In this document: one piece after another, positions 34,291 through 43,981 of the stretch
Numbering within the stretch: the stretch's first letter is position 1
Layout of the letters: each line of letters starts with the position of its first letter
Source of the DNA: JAUVUV01 sp964548275
Lineage (GTDB): Bacteria > Gemmatimonadota > Glassbacteria > GWA2-58-10
DNA length: 62,581 nt
Reading direction: 5' to 3'
Assembly: GCA_964548275.1 (NCBI GenBank)
Contig: CAZJQI010000022.1
Coordinates: 1 to 62,581 of the forward strand
The notes under the pieces: model-generated
What the model saw: only the letters and a program-made list of their open reading frames with translations
The model's database searches: none
Told to the model about the DNA's origin: nothing
Position numbers and translations under genes: made by a program

Positions 34291-34814
34291 AGTTTAAAAT
34301 AGAGGTCTCGTACTTCGGAAAACTGGCGACTGCCCAAACCGTGGTTCCACCATTACCGGTGGGTGTGAGCATTTACCCGGAGGAACTGGTTGTTCGGAGT
34401 TTTTCTTTTGATGGTGGAGGCTGGGGTTTCAGAAGACAATTTTTCGAAGACGATACCACGGCCTTGAAAGTAACCTGGCTCAATGAGGACGGCTCAACAT
34501 TCTACGTGACTCTGGACAACCTGGAACCCGATCCCCGGTCCATTACAACCGGATTACCTTTTGCGCGTCCCGGCAGAATCATATCAGTCCCTATCATGGG
34601 TGATGAGTACCGGATTACCCGGATAAATGTAACCCACCTCGGCCTTCACCGGGTAAAGCTCTACCGGGTCAATCAGGAATATGCAGACCTTTACAGATCG
34701 CGAAACCAGGATTCAAGGGACCTGAATGAACCATTAACCAATATTGCAAACGGCCTTGGAGTATTCACCGCATTCAACAGCGACAGTGTCTTTTTCCGTG
34801 TTGTGCAGGAATGA
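34291..34814 (+). pseudogene. 5'-truncated DUF4249 duplicate
   Basis: Homology to the DUF4249 lipoprotein begins abruptly at AGTTTAAAAT (34291), corresponding to FKIEV in the parent, and continues in frame to its natural C-terminus (GLGVFTAFNSDSVFFRVVQE). The N-terminal 105 or so residues, including the lipoprotein signal, are missing. A stop codon (34263) lies upstream in frame, and no credible start with a ribosome site exists; the first internal candidate is a GUG at 34341. The surviving part has no stops or frameshifts and shows mostly conservative changes, so it may be a recent remnant or a recombination donor. The preceding 34126-34290 is noncoding. Confidence 0.8.
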
Positions 34815-35058
34815 GCCTCCGTTTTGATATGCTTGAAAATGAAATAATTCCCCTCGGGCGATTCGCCTCTTCAACCCTGCCGTGCTCTGCTCAAATTACT
34901 GTAATAGTAGTCCTCAAAATAGAATCCGGATTGAGAAAAGTCTGTTACTGGAAGTTATGATCGAATAATCTTTGTAGTTTAAAAGCTCAGACCACGGCAA
35001 AAGCTGCCTTTTTGATAATAGATTTTCCTTTCCTTCTGCCGACATTTGGAAATCATTA
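34815..35058. other. Noncoding region after the DUF4249 remnant
   Basis: No gene, hairpin terminator or repeat is recognised here. The sequence becomes AT-rich toward the promoter at 35059. Confidence 0.5.
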
Positions 35059-35087
35059 TTGACCTCCCAGTGCTAATTGGTTATCAA
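35059..35087 (+). promoter_or_regulatory. Sigma-70-like promoter for the esterase-channel-kinase operon
   Basis: TTGACC, a 17-bp spacer and TATCAA, about 130 bp upstream of the esterase start. An extra TATAAT at 35095-35100 lacks a -35 partner. Confidence 0.5.
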
Positions 35088-35217
35088 TAAGTGATATAAT
35101 TTTGGCCGGTATTAAACCGGATGAAACACAACTATTACTGGAGGAAAACATCCGGGCGGATGGTTTCTCTCCGGCTGCCCGGTTTCTTGTTTGGCAAAAC
35201 CAGGCAAAGATGCGAAT

Positions 35218-36603
35218 ATGATATCCGGTATCCAGTCCAGCGGTTTAGCAAGGCATTATCGGCAAGGCCTGGCGGGAATCTGTTTTCTGGCCTTCCCGTT
35301 TGTCTCTCTTCAGGCCTGGGACCGCGGTACAGTGGCTTACGGGGGAGGCGACAGCGTAGTTATCGAGCCGGTTATGCCGGAAGCCAAAACTCACCTGATC
35401 GGACGAACGCCTGGTGGTCCCACGCTCAGGCTTTCGATCAAAAGTTCTCGCAGTGATGCTGTCAACGGGGCTTTCTTGTATGCTGGAATAACTGATTTTA
35501 CCGGCAGGGGGATTGAGGATTTCACACAGAATATAAACCTTCGCCCAGGAGAGGAAAAATTTGTAGAGTTCAAGGCCAAAGTTTTGACAGAAAGGCCCGG
35601 ATTTTATGATGTCCGGGTTTTTCTTTTCAACCACGGCCGTGAACTCGCAAAAAAGGAGTTCTCTTTTGGCTATGAGGTGGAAAGCCTGCCGGTCAGGGTT
35701 TACCGCGCCGATGATTTTGATCAATTCTGGAAAGCGACACTGGATAGTCTCGCCGAAGTCGATCTTTCCCCGAGAGTGCAGAAAGATACCGCGCTTTCAA
35801 GTGATATGGTTGATGTCTTCCGGGTTAGTTTTGCAAGCCTGTACAATGTGCGCGTGTACGGCTGGTATACAGTTCCCCGCTGGAAACCGGGACCGCATGC
35901 CGCCCTGGCTATTTATCCCGGGTACAGTTCGGGTCGCATTTCGCCTGCAACAGCGCTCTGTCGTGAAGGATACGCCACCCTGGCAATCCAGGTCAGGGGC
36001 TACGAGGTCGACCAGCAGTCATACCCGGAGGACAACCGAAGATACATGACAATCGGCGTGGAGAGCCCGGAGAGCTACGTTTACCGTGAAATTATCTGTC
36101 ACTGCCTGCGGGCTATCGATTTTCTGGCCGCCAGGCCCGAGGTCGATCCTGAGAAAATCGGCGCGGTGGGGGGAAGCCAGGGCGGAGGCCTCTCGCTTCT
36201 GGTTGCAGGGCTTGACCGAAGGCTCAGGATGGCAGCAGCCAGCGTACCGTTTCTCACCGATTTCCCCCGTTCGCTGACCATGACCGGTAACCCATATCGG
36301 GAACTGGTGCGCTATATTGAAAGCCACCCGGAAAGCCGTGAGTGGGTGATGCGCACCGTGAGCTATTTTGACGTGCTGAACCTCGCTGAAAAGATAACCG
36401 TACCGGTGATTGTTTCAATCGGCCTGTTCGACAGAACCTGCCCTGCACCTTCGATCTACGGGATGTACCTCAAACTGGCATCATCGGACAAAAGAGTGGA
36501 AATTTATCCCTATTTTGACCACCACGAGGTCAATAAAAAGTTCGGCCCTGTCCGTGGAAAGTGGATTAGAGAGCACCTTACGCCAGTGGAAAGCGGAAAC
36601 TGA
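35218..36603 (+). CDS. Exported AXE1-type acetyl xylan esterase/cephalosporin-C deacetylase family protein
   Basis: A 461-residue protein with an N-terminal export signal (residues about 12-33, LAGICFLAFPFVSLQA), a beta-rich N-terminal region, and an alpha/beta-hydrolase domain like AXE1 carbohydrate esterases. Features are YGWYTVPRWKPGPHAALAIYPGY, nucleophile elbow GGSQGGG, acid in GLFDRTCP and His in YFDHHEV. It probably removes acetyl groups from plant polysaccharide or oligosaccharide. I chose the ATG at 35218; an upstream UUG at 35191 would extend it by nine residues. It heads a run of three closely spaced genes with MscS and an FGGY kinase. Confidence 0.85.
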   Translation: MISGIQSSGLARHYRQGLAGICFLAFPFVSLQAWDRGTVAYGGGDSVVIEPVMPEAKTHLIGRTPGGPTLRLSIKSSRSDAVNGAFLYAGITDFTGRGIEDFTQNINLRPGEEKFVEFKAKVLTERPGFYDVRVFLFNHGRELAKKEFSFGYEVESLPVRVYRADDFDQFWKATLDSLAEVDLSPRVQKDTALSSDMVDVFRVSFASLYNVRVYGWYTVPRWKPGPHAALAIYPGYSSGRISPATALCREGYATLAIQVRGYEVDQQSYPEDNRRYMTIGVESPESYVYREIICHCLRAIDFLAARPEVDPEKIGAVGGSQGGGLSLLVAGLDRRLRMAAASVPFLTDFPRSLTMTGNPYRELVRYIESHPESREWVMRTVSYFDVLNLAEKITVPVIVSIGLFDRTCPAPSIYGMYLKLASSDKRVEIYPYFDHHEVNKKFGPVRGKWIREHLTPVESGN

Positions 36604-36646
36604 ATCTATAACGAATCGAATAAATATTAAACCTGGAGCAAGATTG

Positions 36647-37774
36647 ATGGATCAGATCTTACATTATGAGTTTCTCGGCCAGGAGATTTACCGCTTCGGC
36701 GTTGCGTTTCTGATTGTCCTGGCCTCGCTGGTCTTGCGGAAAATCTTCGACAAGCTGATTTCGAAAAAACTTCACCAATGGGCAGCGAAAACCCATTTCC
36801 TCTACGACGACATCCTTATTTCCTCGCTCAGTCCGCCGGTAAGCGCGCTCATTTTCAGTATGGGTATTTTCTTTGCCCTGTTCGTCTTTGATCTGCCTCG
36901 CGAGCCTTACGATTGGCCGAGGTGGATCACCCAGGCCTACCGCGTGACCATCTCCCTGATCGCAGTCTGGGCAGCCTATCGCCTTTGTGAACTGATAACG
37001 GAAATTTCGAAAAATTTCCTCTCCAGACAGGATACCGATCTGGCCGACCATTTCACCCCCCTGGTTCGCCAGTCTTTGCGGATTACTGTGCTGCTGGTGG
37101 GCGGCATCCTGATCGTGCAGAATCTCGGCTACTCGGTGACCAGTTTGGTCGCCGGCCTGGGAATCGGCGGTCTGGCTATTGCGCTGGCGGCCCAGGACAC
37201 AGTGGCCAACCTTTTCGGTACGGTGGTGATGTTCACGGACAAGCCGTTCAAGATCGGCGACTGGATCAAGTTCGGGGAGGTGGACGGGTTTGTCGAACAG
37301 TTCGGCTTTCGCTCGGTGAAAGTTCGCACATGGGCCAACACCCTGCTTTACATTCCCAACAAAATGATCACCAGCGACGTAATCGAGAACTGTTCCAGCA
37401 TGAAAAAACGCCGGGTTAAAATGACTATCGGCATCCAGTACGACAGCCCACCCGACAAGGTGCGTGAGCTGGTGCGCCGGATAGAGGAGATGCTGAAAAG
37501 CGATCCCGATGTCAACCAGGAATACATGCTGGTGCGATTTACTGATTTCGGACCGAGTTCGCTCGATATTTTCATATACTATTTCACAAATAGCACGGCC
37601 TGGGCGGAATACCTCGACGTTCGCCAGAGAATCAACCTTCGGATGATGGATATGGTCCACGAACTGGGCCTCAGTTTTGCCTTTCCCAGTCATAGCTTGT
37701 ATTTCGGCAATACTCTGGCTGTGGAGAACCGAAAGACAGATCATCCCGGCGGTCATCCGGTTGAGGGAGCATGA
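36647..37774 (+). CDS. MscS-family mechanosensitive ion channel
   Basis: A 375-residue channel with four hydrophobic segments in the first 180 residues. The MscS core follows: pore helix VAGLGIGGLAIALAAQDTVANLFG, then beta-domain motifs FKIGDWIKFGEVDGFVEQFGFRSVKVRTWANTLLYIPN. It should open on membrane tension and release solutes during hypo-osmotic shock. The frame is open far upstream into the esterase gene, but the ATG at 36647 with TGGAG upstream is the natural start. It sits 43 bp after the esterase and 35 bp before the kinase, an unusual position for a channel. Confidence 0.93.
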   Translation: MDQILHYEFLGQEIYRFGVAFLIVLASLVLRKIFDKLISKKLHQWAAKTHFLYDDILISSLSPPVSALIFSMGIFFALFVFDLPREPYDWPRWITQAYRVTISLIAVWAAYRLCELITEISKNFLSRQDTDLADHFTPLVRQSLRITVLLVGGILIVQNLGYSVTSLVAGLGIGGLAIALAAQDTVANLFGTVVMFTDKPFKIGDWIKFGEVDGFVEQFGFRSVKVRTWANTLLYIPNKMITSDVIENCSSMKKRRVKMTIGIQYDSPPDKVRELVRRIEEMLKSDPDVNQEYMLVRFTDFGPSSLDIFIYYFTNSTAWAEYLDVRQRINLRMMDMVHELGLSFAFPSHSLYFGNTLAVENRKTDHPGGHPVEGA

Positions 37775-37809
37775 CCAGGCTTTTTCTTTTGTAGAAAGCT
37801 GTACGCCCA

Positions 37810-39240
37810 ATGCGAATACTCACACTCGACTGCGGCACATCGCGTATCAAGGCCGGAGTTTTCCAGATACCGACAGAGCAGCCGGTCAGAGGGAAGCTGC
37901 ATTCAGCAGTTAAGGCCCCGGTGCGCCTGTGGATCGAGAAAACCGACGGCCCGGCCACTGAGGGCACTCTGGCCTTGCGCGATCACAGCCACCTCGATGT
38001 GGACATGTATATCAAGCGGGTGATGACCCTTCTGAGCCGGGTCACAGAGGAATTGAAAGAGGACGGCCTTTCTGTTGACGCTCTCTGCCCCGCATTCTGC
38101 TGTCCTGCGCTTGTTGCGCTCGATGAACACCTTCGGCCTATGTACCCTGCCCTTAGCCACCTTCACCGGGCATGTCAGCCACAGGCCGAGGAACTGGCGA
38201 ACACAATCGGCAGAGAGCGCTGGCTGCACACTGCCGGCAACCTCCCATTTCCAGGAGGTATTTCAGCCAGTTCGCTCCACTGGCTGACCGCCAGGCATCC
38301 GCACGTGGTAGCCAATGCGGCCCACTGGGTTCATCTTCACTCCCTGCTGCTCTACGAGCTTACAGGCAAGCTGGTTACAGACCCGACCCAGGCGGCATAT
38401 ACCGGAGCTTACGACGTCTTGAACGCCGGAGGGTGGCTCGATGACGAGTGGCTAAAACTGATCGGCCTGCGGCGAGAGCAGCTTGCTGAAATCCTGCCCT
38501 CTGCCTCGATAGCAGGCAATCTCAAGGCCAGCGCAGCCAGGAAAATCGGCCTTCCCCGCGGCCTTCCTGTAATAACCGGCGGGGCTGACATCCCCATTGC
38601 GCTTCTTGCCGCCGAGGAACTTCTTCCCGGATGCTTCCTGAACATGAGCGGCACAACGGAAATCGTGGCCGCCTCCCGCAAGGGCAGCATCGAGCCGGGA
38701 GAAAATTACCTTCTGCGCCCCCATGTGGTTCCCGGCAGTTGGGTAGTGGTAAAAGTGAGTCCGATCGGCGGAGAACTCCTTTTCTGGTTTCACGATCGGT
38801 ATTGCAGGGAAATGTCGCCGGGGCGGTTCTGGGACGGGGTGTTACGGCTGGATGATAGGGTGGAACAGATTATCGAAGACCAGAAACTGGCAGTCGAAGG
38901 CGAGGAAAACCTTGAATTTATCCCTTACCTTTTCGGGGACAGACATAGCCTTCAGCCCAGGAAAGCCGCCTTTATCGGACTTACGGCCGAGACCACACGG
39001 GAAGACATGCTCTGCGCAGTGCTGGCTGCATACCGGCTGTGTCTCCGTGAAGCCGTCAGGGAGGTCTCCGCTGCAGTGGGCAGGCCGCCGTACCGGGTTG
39101 TCACCTCAGGTGGTTACGATATAAGCTCACTGGGTTTCCACCGGCGTTCAGCGCTCAATCGTTCGACTCTCACCCCCCTGGAGACAGCAGTTATCCGCGG
39201 CGCAGCAGTGCTGGCTGCTACCACATTGGAAAAGGCTTGA
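37810..39240 (+). CDS. FGGY-family carbohydrate kinase
   Basis: A 476-residue kinase of the FGGY/hexokinase/actin superfamily. Phosphate-1 motif LDCGTSRIKAGVF is at the N-terminus, the second domain begins near PVITGGADIPIALLAAEELLPG, and the adenosine motif VVTSGGYDI lies near residue 431-439. Relatives phosphorylate xylulose, gluconate, rhamnulose or similar sugars; the substrate is not evident. The ribosome site is weak, suggesting coupling to the upstream channel gene. With the AXE1-type esterase it points to pentose or acetylated-sugar use. The acetamidase-family gene converges after 12 bp. Confidence 0.9.
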   Translation: MRILTLDCGTSRIKAGVFQIPTEQPVRGKLHSAVKAPVRLWIEKTDGPATEGTLALRDHSHLDVDMYIKRVMTLLSRVTEELKEDGLSVDALCPAFCCPALVALDEHLRPMYPALSHLHRACQPQAEELANTIGRERWLHTAGNLPFPGGISASSLHWLTARHPHVVANAAHWVHLHSLLLYELTGKLVTDPTQAAYTGAYDVLNAGGWLDDEWLKLIGLRREQLAEILPSASIAGNLKASAARKIGLPRGLPVITGGADIPIALLAAEELLPGCFLNMSGTTEIVAASRKGSIEPGENYLLRPHVVPGSWVVVKVSPIGGELLFWFHDRYCREMSPGRFWDGVLRLDDRVEQIIEDQKLAVEGEENLEFIPYLFGDRHSLQPRKAAFIGLTAETTREDMLCAVLAAYRLCLREAVREVSAAVGRPPYRVVTSGGYDISSLGFHRRSALNRSTLTPLETAVIRGAAVLAATTLEKA

Positions 39241-39252
39241 GCAATCCGCTGC

Positions 39253-40242
39253 TCACACCCCGAACGCCCAGGTCGGCATTTCCATCCGGGCACCCTTAGT
39301 GGGATCAACAATCTGGTTAATTTTCAGGTCGCCCACCAGGTTCACAAGCATCCGAGCATCCCTGGGCTTGCGTCCGGTCACCGCCTCGACCAGATTGACC
39401 ATGTCGTCAGTGGCCTGCCAGGCGGCTTCTGTCAGATCCTCCTGGGCACTCAGCGTGGCAACAAATTCCCGGCGCATGATAACCGGCCGGTCCGATAATT
39501 TCTCCGGCAATTTGCGGAAACGCACCAGCACCTCGGCGTCGGTTTCGATACCCTGCCCGGCAATCTCGCCGTCTCCCTGAAGGGCATGGGTATCGCCCAT
39601 GCCTACAAGCGCCCCGGGAACCTGGGTGGTGAGCACGAGTGTGCTGCCTGCGCGCACCTCTTTGCAGTCCAGGTTGCCGCCTGTGTCGGCTGGCCTCTTT
39701 GTATCCATCTCACCTTCGGCTGGTGCAATCCCCACCCCGCCGATCATTGGACTCAACTGCAGGCGCAGCTTATCGTCGAAAATCGCATACCCGTCGGCCA
39801 GTTCGAATATCCGTCCTCCGGCATAACCCCAGTCGCCAACCCTGATCTCCAGCAGGTCAATCGCCAGAGGGTCACCCGGCTCGATTCCCTCCACATATAC
39901 CGGACCGGTCTGCGGATTGACCTTGTCTCCCTCGCGCGCTTTACGGAAAGTACCATCTCTGGTCACCAGGCCAGGCAGCCCGTGCTGGAGTTCCATAATC
40001 ACGATCTCTGTTAATTTTACTCTGTAATTGGGTTCGAGCCCGGCGTGCCAGAGGGTGAAATGTTTTTCACTTCCTAAACGCCTTACCCCGGTTGTAGGAC
40101 TTTCTCCCAGAAACAGGTTCGAACCCAACCAGCCACTGGCACATAGAGGGGCGCTATTTCCTGACAAATCCCCGGCCTGGCAGCCAGTAGCTGTGGCTGC
40201 CGCTCCGAAAGCGAAACATTTGAAAAACGTGCTGCGGTCCAT
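39253..40242 (-). CDS. Exported acetamidase/formamidase family protein
   Basis: A 329-residue FmdA/AmdA-family protein. The N-terminus has a lipoprotein-like signal (TFFKCFAFGAAATATGC). The family core includes LWHAGLEPNYRV, GPVYVEGIEPGDPLAIDLLEI, GGNLDCKEVRAGSTLVLTTQVPGALVGMGDTHALQGDGE and a C-terminal VNLVGDLKINQIVDP. Acidic and His residues in this core bind a metal in characterised amidases. It probably hydrolyses a short amide outside the cytoplasm. An ATG with AGGAGAG upstream is convincing. It converges with the FGGY kinase and is followed upstream by the DUF5107 gene on the same strand. Confidence 0.88.
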   Translation of the reverse strand: MDRSTFFKCFAFGAAATATGCQAGDLSGNSAPLCASGWLGSNLFLGESPTTGVRRLGSEKHFTLWHAGLEPNYRVKLTEIVIMELQHGLPGLVTRDGTFRKAREGDKVNPQTGPVYVEGIEPGDPLAIDLLEIRVGDWGYAGGRIFELADGYAIFDDKLRLQLSPMIGGVGIAPAEGEMDTKRPADTGGNLDCKEVRAGSTLVLTTQVPGALVGMGDTHALQGDGEIAGQGIETDAEVLVRFRKLPEKLSDRPVIMRREFVATLSAQEDLTEAAWQATDDMVNLVEAVTGRKPRDARMLVNLVGDLKINQIVDPTKGARMEMPTWAFGV

Positions 40243-40489
40243 TGCGCTCTCCTTTGCATGGTGATCTGGAACATTTTCTGTTTCCGGGATGGGAAAAAAG
40301 GATTTTCTCTAATGTTTGCACTAAATAATCAATACCAGTCCGTGTCAAGCTTTATCGCCCCCCTTCTCCCTCTTTCCGCATAAATAAGCAGAGGCCCCTT
40401 GATAAGGAACCTCGGCTAATCTCTGGCTATGCAAGCCCTGCCCTTACGATTAAAATATTTCTGAAATATTATCTCGCATCGGTTTGTAT

Positions 40490-43400
40490 CTACTGGGGCA
40501 GCGGATCCACCACGTCGCGGCGCAGCTCGAAACGGGGGCCCAGCATGTCAGGCTCGAGCTGCACGGCCTCTTGAAACAGTTTTTCAGCCTTGGCGACATT
40601 GCCCTCCTTTTTCTCAACAAGAGCCAGAAGGTAACGAGCCTGGGCGCGGTGGCGTCTGTAGCGGCGGTTCATCTGGCTCAGCGCGAAATTTCTCATCGAT
40701 TGGAGCATTTTCCGGGCCCCTTCATGCCGTCCAAGCCGGTCCAGGGAAAGCGCCATGTAAAAATTCTCGCTGTTCCAGCTGTCCCGGTCGCCGGAGAGCT
40801 GGTCCCAGCCCACGATAGATTTTTCGAAAGATTCTTTCGCCTGCGCCTTGTCTCCTGATTTTTCCAGTACCTTTCCGAGATAATAATACAGCCTCGGAGC
40901 GCTCTGGAACTCGAAATCATCAGCACCGAGCGAGCCGGGCGGGAACAGTGCAAGCTCGATCTGGCGCAGGGCCTGGTTGTATTCCCCCTTTTGATAGGCC
41001 CTGGCCCCCAGGCCGTAACGCATGAAACGGTACTTGTCACGCAGGCCGTAATCACGGTGGCGCTGGGCGAATTCATGGGAACTGATCAGGCTGTCTACCG
41101 CAGAATAGTCGCCCTTGACCAGGTTGGCATTAATCAGGCCTTCGATAATATAGTCATCCTTTGGAGAGCGTTCGAGCGCTCGCCTTAGCAGGGCCACCTG
41201 CTGGTCGAAATACCCCTCCCTTGAATAAAGATAGCTCAGGTCGGTAAAAGTGCGGACATGATCCGGATTCAACTTGATTGCTGCTTCCAGGTGCTCTGCG
41301 GCTTTATCCATTCCATCGCCGTTTTCATAGTATGCAATACCCAGGGTGCGGCGCAGGCTGAACATATCGGGAGCTGCTTGGGCACCTCTTTCCCAGTGGT
41401 AAATCGCTTCCTCTCTTCGGCCCAGGTGGTAAAGCAGGCAGCCCAGGTGGAAACGGGCTGTTGGATCGCCGGGATCGAAAACCAGCGCCTGGGCAAGGGG
41501 TTCTACGCTCTCAGGCCTGAAAGGAAGCCGGTCGAGATTGCCTATCGAGTTACGACCCTTGCGATAATATCCGGCAGCCTCTTCAAGCCTGCCCAGAACT
41601 TTCAGGCAATATGCCTTGGTATAATAGAAAATCGGCGGGGTGCCGTAGGGGTCCTGGTTGTTTTTTTCTACCAGCGTAAGCACGTCGAGCGCCTCCTCGA
41701 AGCGTGCGAGGTGTCGATAATCCGCCGCCAGTTCGAGGGCTTCCTGGCTCTGACCTCCGAGAAAAGCGAGCAGTGCATGGCGATCCCCGCTATCGCGGCT
41801 CAGGAATACGCGCTCGGCGGCTGCCCAGCGGTTAGTGGGATCAATCTCTTCAACTTCTTCGATCTGCGCCAGGGCATCTTGAGTACGGCCCTTGAGGCGG
41901 TATGTTAAGGCGAGCAGATTACGCGCGGAAAGGTTGTAGCCATTGACCCTGGCAGCTTCGAAAAAGTGCCGTTCGGCAGCGGCCAGGTCCGCCTGAAACC
42001 AGGCGATTCTGCCCAGCATGTATTCACGCAATGAGTAAAACAAACCGGTGCGCGAGATGTAATAAAGGTTGCGCTCGGCGCTGAGTGTGTCTCCCAGCTC
42101 CATCCGGGTCAGGGCCAGATAATAATAAGCCTCGTCAGCGTACGGATCGCGGTCGATCACCTTTTCAAGATGCACGATTGCGCTATCCCGTTGTCCCTGC
42201 TCGTAATGCATGATACCCAGATTCAGGTGGGCACGGGAGTGCCCACTGTCATGCGAGAGCGCCTGCCGAAGAAGCAAGGCGCCGGCGGCCGTACGCATTT
42301 CTTTGATCTTTGTCTCTGCATCCAGCACCAGTTCCTCGGCACTCATCTGGGCGGGATCTTTTTTGGGTTTTTCGAGCTGTCTGGTAAAAGGAGTGTATTC
42401 CTTGCCTCCGGGGCTCTCATCAGGACGCAGATAATCGAGGGCCACTTTGCCGTGGGTATCGATCACGGTTACTCTCATGCCGGTCAGGCCGCTGCTGTCT
42501 GCGGGGATACTGGAGACAGTGCGGTTAAACGGCTTGCCTGGAGCCAGGTCGGCTCGGGTATCCAGTATTTGGCCATAACGGGACACAACTCTGACAGTAG
42601 CCCCGGGCATTGCACGGTTGGCTGACAGACCGAGCTTAACACTGGATTTTTTGCCTTCCGGATCGGCATTCACCTCCAGGTTCAGCGCCACGTCCAGGCT
42701 TGTGGTAGTAAAGCCGCCGATATCCGCTACCGGGAACCACCATTCGCTCCAGCCTTCGTATGAATGCGCAAGCAGCCACTCGTAGTGGCCGTCCCAGACA
42801 TGTCGGCCACTCTGGATTTCAATATAGGGTCCGGCATTATCGGTATAATTTCGTGTGATACGCTCGGCGTACCTGCTGTCGCCCCAGGTCCAGGTTTTCA
42901 TCCCGGTGACCACCCTTCGGTCTGCGAAACGAAATGTCCCGTAGTCTGCATCGTGATCATATGCGCCGAGGAAATTGTCATAGATATCGATCCCGAAAAC
43001 CCCGAGCATGTGCTTGTTGTTTCTGAACCAACTGAAATCGACCCCACCGTAATAAGGCCAGCTCGCGACCTCTGCCGTGGTATGGCCGATAGTGCGGGTC
43101 ATCGGGTAGACAAACCGCGAGCCTCGAGTGACCGGCACCCCTGCGTTGGTCCAGAACATGTACGGCTTTCTTGTATCTCGGCGGTTGTAGCAGAATATGG
43201 TCAGTTCCATCGCGGCAAGCCCCGGAACCAGGCGGGCTGTGAAATTGACTTTCATCCGGTAAAACGGGTCGATACTGCTTATCACCAGCGATGCGCTGCC
43301 GTCCTTGTGGCGTTTCACCCTGGTGAACCAGTGCGGCTCCCCCTTGAGAGTCATCATGTGTGTGTCATACGGGCCGGTAAGCTCTATATTTCCTACAGGC

Positions 43401-43858
43401 CAGGCCCCTTTTGCATTTACGCCGGAAAACTTGAGCACATCGTTCTTGTAAAAAACTTCGCGCCGATTTACCTTGTCGTAAAGCGAGTAGACACGGCCGC
43501 CGAAATCCGGCACCACAGTGAGTTTCAGGTACTCGTTTTCCAAAAAAATGGCATCGTAAACCGCAGGTGACGGCCCACCGGGTTTATACGGCCTGATAAA
43601 CTGCGGCAACGGGTATTTGCCTTCAACAGTGGAGCTGGAAAAAAGCGGGGGTTCCAGTTCCCTGCCGGTAAACTCGTAACTGGGCAGGTCAATCTTGCCC
43701 TGGTAAACCTTGACTTCTTTCCAGTTATTTTGTGCAGATACCGGGTGAGAAGACATGCTTATCAGGCCGGCGCCCAACAGAAAAAGTAGAGAAATCCTGA
43801 ATCCAGTCATACCTTCCCTCAACCTTGAGTGCATCTTGAATTTTATCGGCCAGAGCAT
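40490..43858 (-). CDS. Exported DUF5107-TPR protein
   Basis: A 1122-residue protein. After a signal region comes a beta-sandwich domain of the DUF5107 type (about 50-340: YDAIFLENEYLKLTVVPDFGGRVYSLYDKVNRREVFYKND, YMFWTNAGVP, TWTWGD), which resembles aldose-epimerase or glycoside hydrolase folds. The C-terminal half is built of tetratricopeptide repeats (about 530-1105; motifs such as AHLNLGIMHYEQGQRDSAIVHLEKVI). It probably recognises or acts on carbohydrates at the cell surface. The ATG at 43858 has GGAGAG upstream; an internal ATG (43810) directly before the hydrophobic stretch is an alternative. Catalysis is unproven. Confidence 0.85.
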   Translation of the reverse strand: MLWPIKFKMHSRLREGMTGFRISLLFLLGAGLISMSSHPVSAQNNWKEVKVYQGKIDLPSYEFTGRELEPPLFSSSTVEGKYPLPQFIRPYKPGGPSPAVYDAIFLENEYLKLTVVPDFGGRVYSLYDKVNRREVFYKNDVLKFSGVNAKGAWPVGNIELTGPYDTHMMTLKGEPHWFTRVKRHKDGSASLVISSIDPFYRMKVNFTARLVPGLAAMELTIFCYNRRDTRKPYMFWTNAGVPVTRGSRFVYPMTRTIGHTTAEVASWPYYGGVDFSWFRNNKHMLGVFGIDIYDNFLGAYDHDADYGTFRFADRRVVTGMKTWTWGDSRYAERITRNYTDNAGPYIEIQSGRHVWDGHYEWLLAHSYEGWSEWWFPVADIGGFTTTSLDVALNLEVNADPEGKKSSVKLGLSANRAMPGATVRVVSRYGQILDTRADLAPGKPFNRTVSSIPADSSGLTGMRVTVIDTHGKVALDYLRPDESPGGKEYTPFTRQLEKPKKDPAQMSAEELVLDAETKIKEMRTAAGALLLRQALSHDSGHSRAHLNLGIMHYEQGQRDSAIVHLEKVIDRDPYADEAYYYLALTRMELGDTLSAERNLYYISRTGLFYSLREYMLGRIAWFQADLAAAERHFFEAARVNGYNLSARNLLALTYRLKGRTQDALAQIEEVEEIDPTNRWAAAERVFLSRDSGDRHALLAFLGGQSQEALELAADYRHLARFEEALDVLTLVEKNNQDPYGTPPIFYYTKAYCLKVLGRLEEAAGYYRKGRNSIGNLDRLPFRPESVEPLAQALVFDPGDPTARFHLGCLLYHLGRREEAIYHWERGAQAAPDMFSLRRTLGIAYYENGDGMDKAAEHLEAAIKLNPDHVRTFTDLSYLYSREGYFDQQVALLRRALERSPKDDYIIEGLINANLVKGDYSAVDSLISSHEFAQRHRDYGLRDKYRFMRYGLGARAYQKGEYNQALRQIELALFPPGSLGADDFEFQSAPRLYYYLGKVLEKSGDKAQAKESFEKSIVGWDQLSGDRDSWNSENFYMALSLDRLGRHEGARKMLQSMRNFALSQMNRRYRRHRAQARYLLALVEKKEGNVAKAEKLFQEAVQLEPDMLGPRFELRRDVVDPLPQ

Positions 43859-43981
43859 TTACTCTCTCCGAAATAAAAAAAGATATATTTTATAAAGCGG
43901 TATTAGAAAAGATAATCTCAAAAATAAAAAAATAGAACTTTTATTTTAATAAAATTAGGTAATATCATCAAGATCAAAGCC

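Noticed and set aside
35121..35456. 111-codon frame preceding and overlapping the AXE1-type gene
   Set aside because: It overlaps the signal-peptide region of the esterase in another frame and shows no domain.
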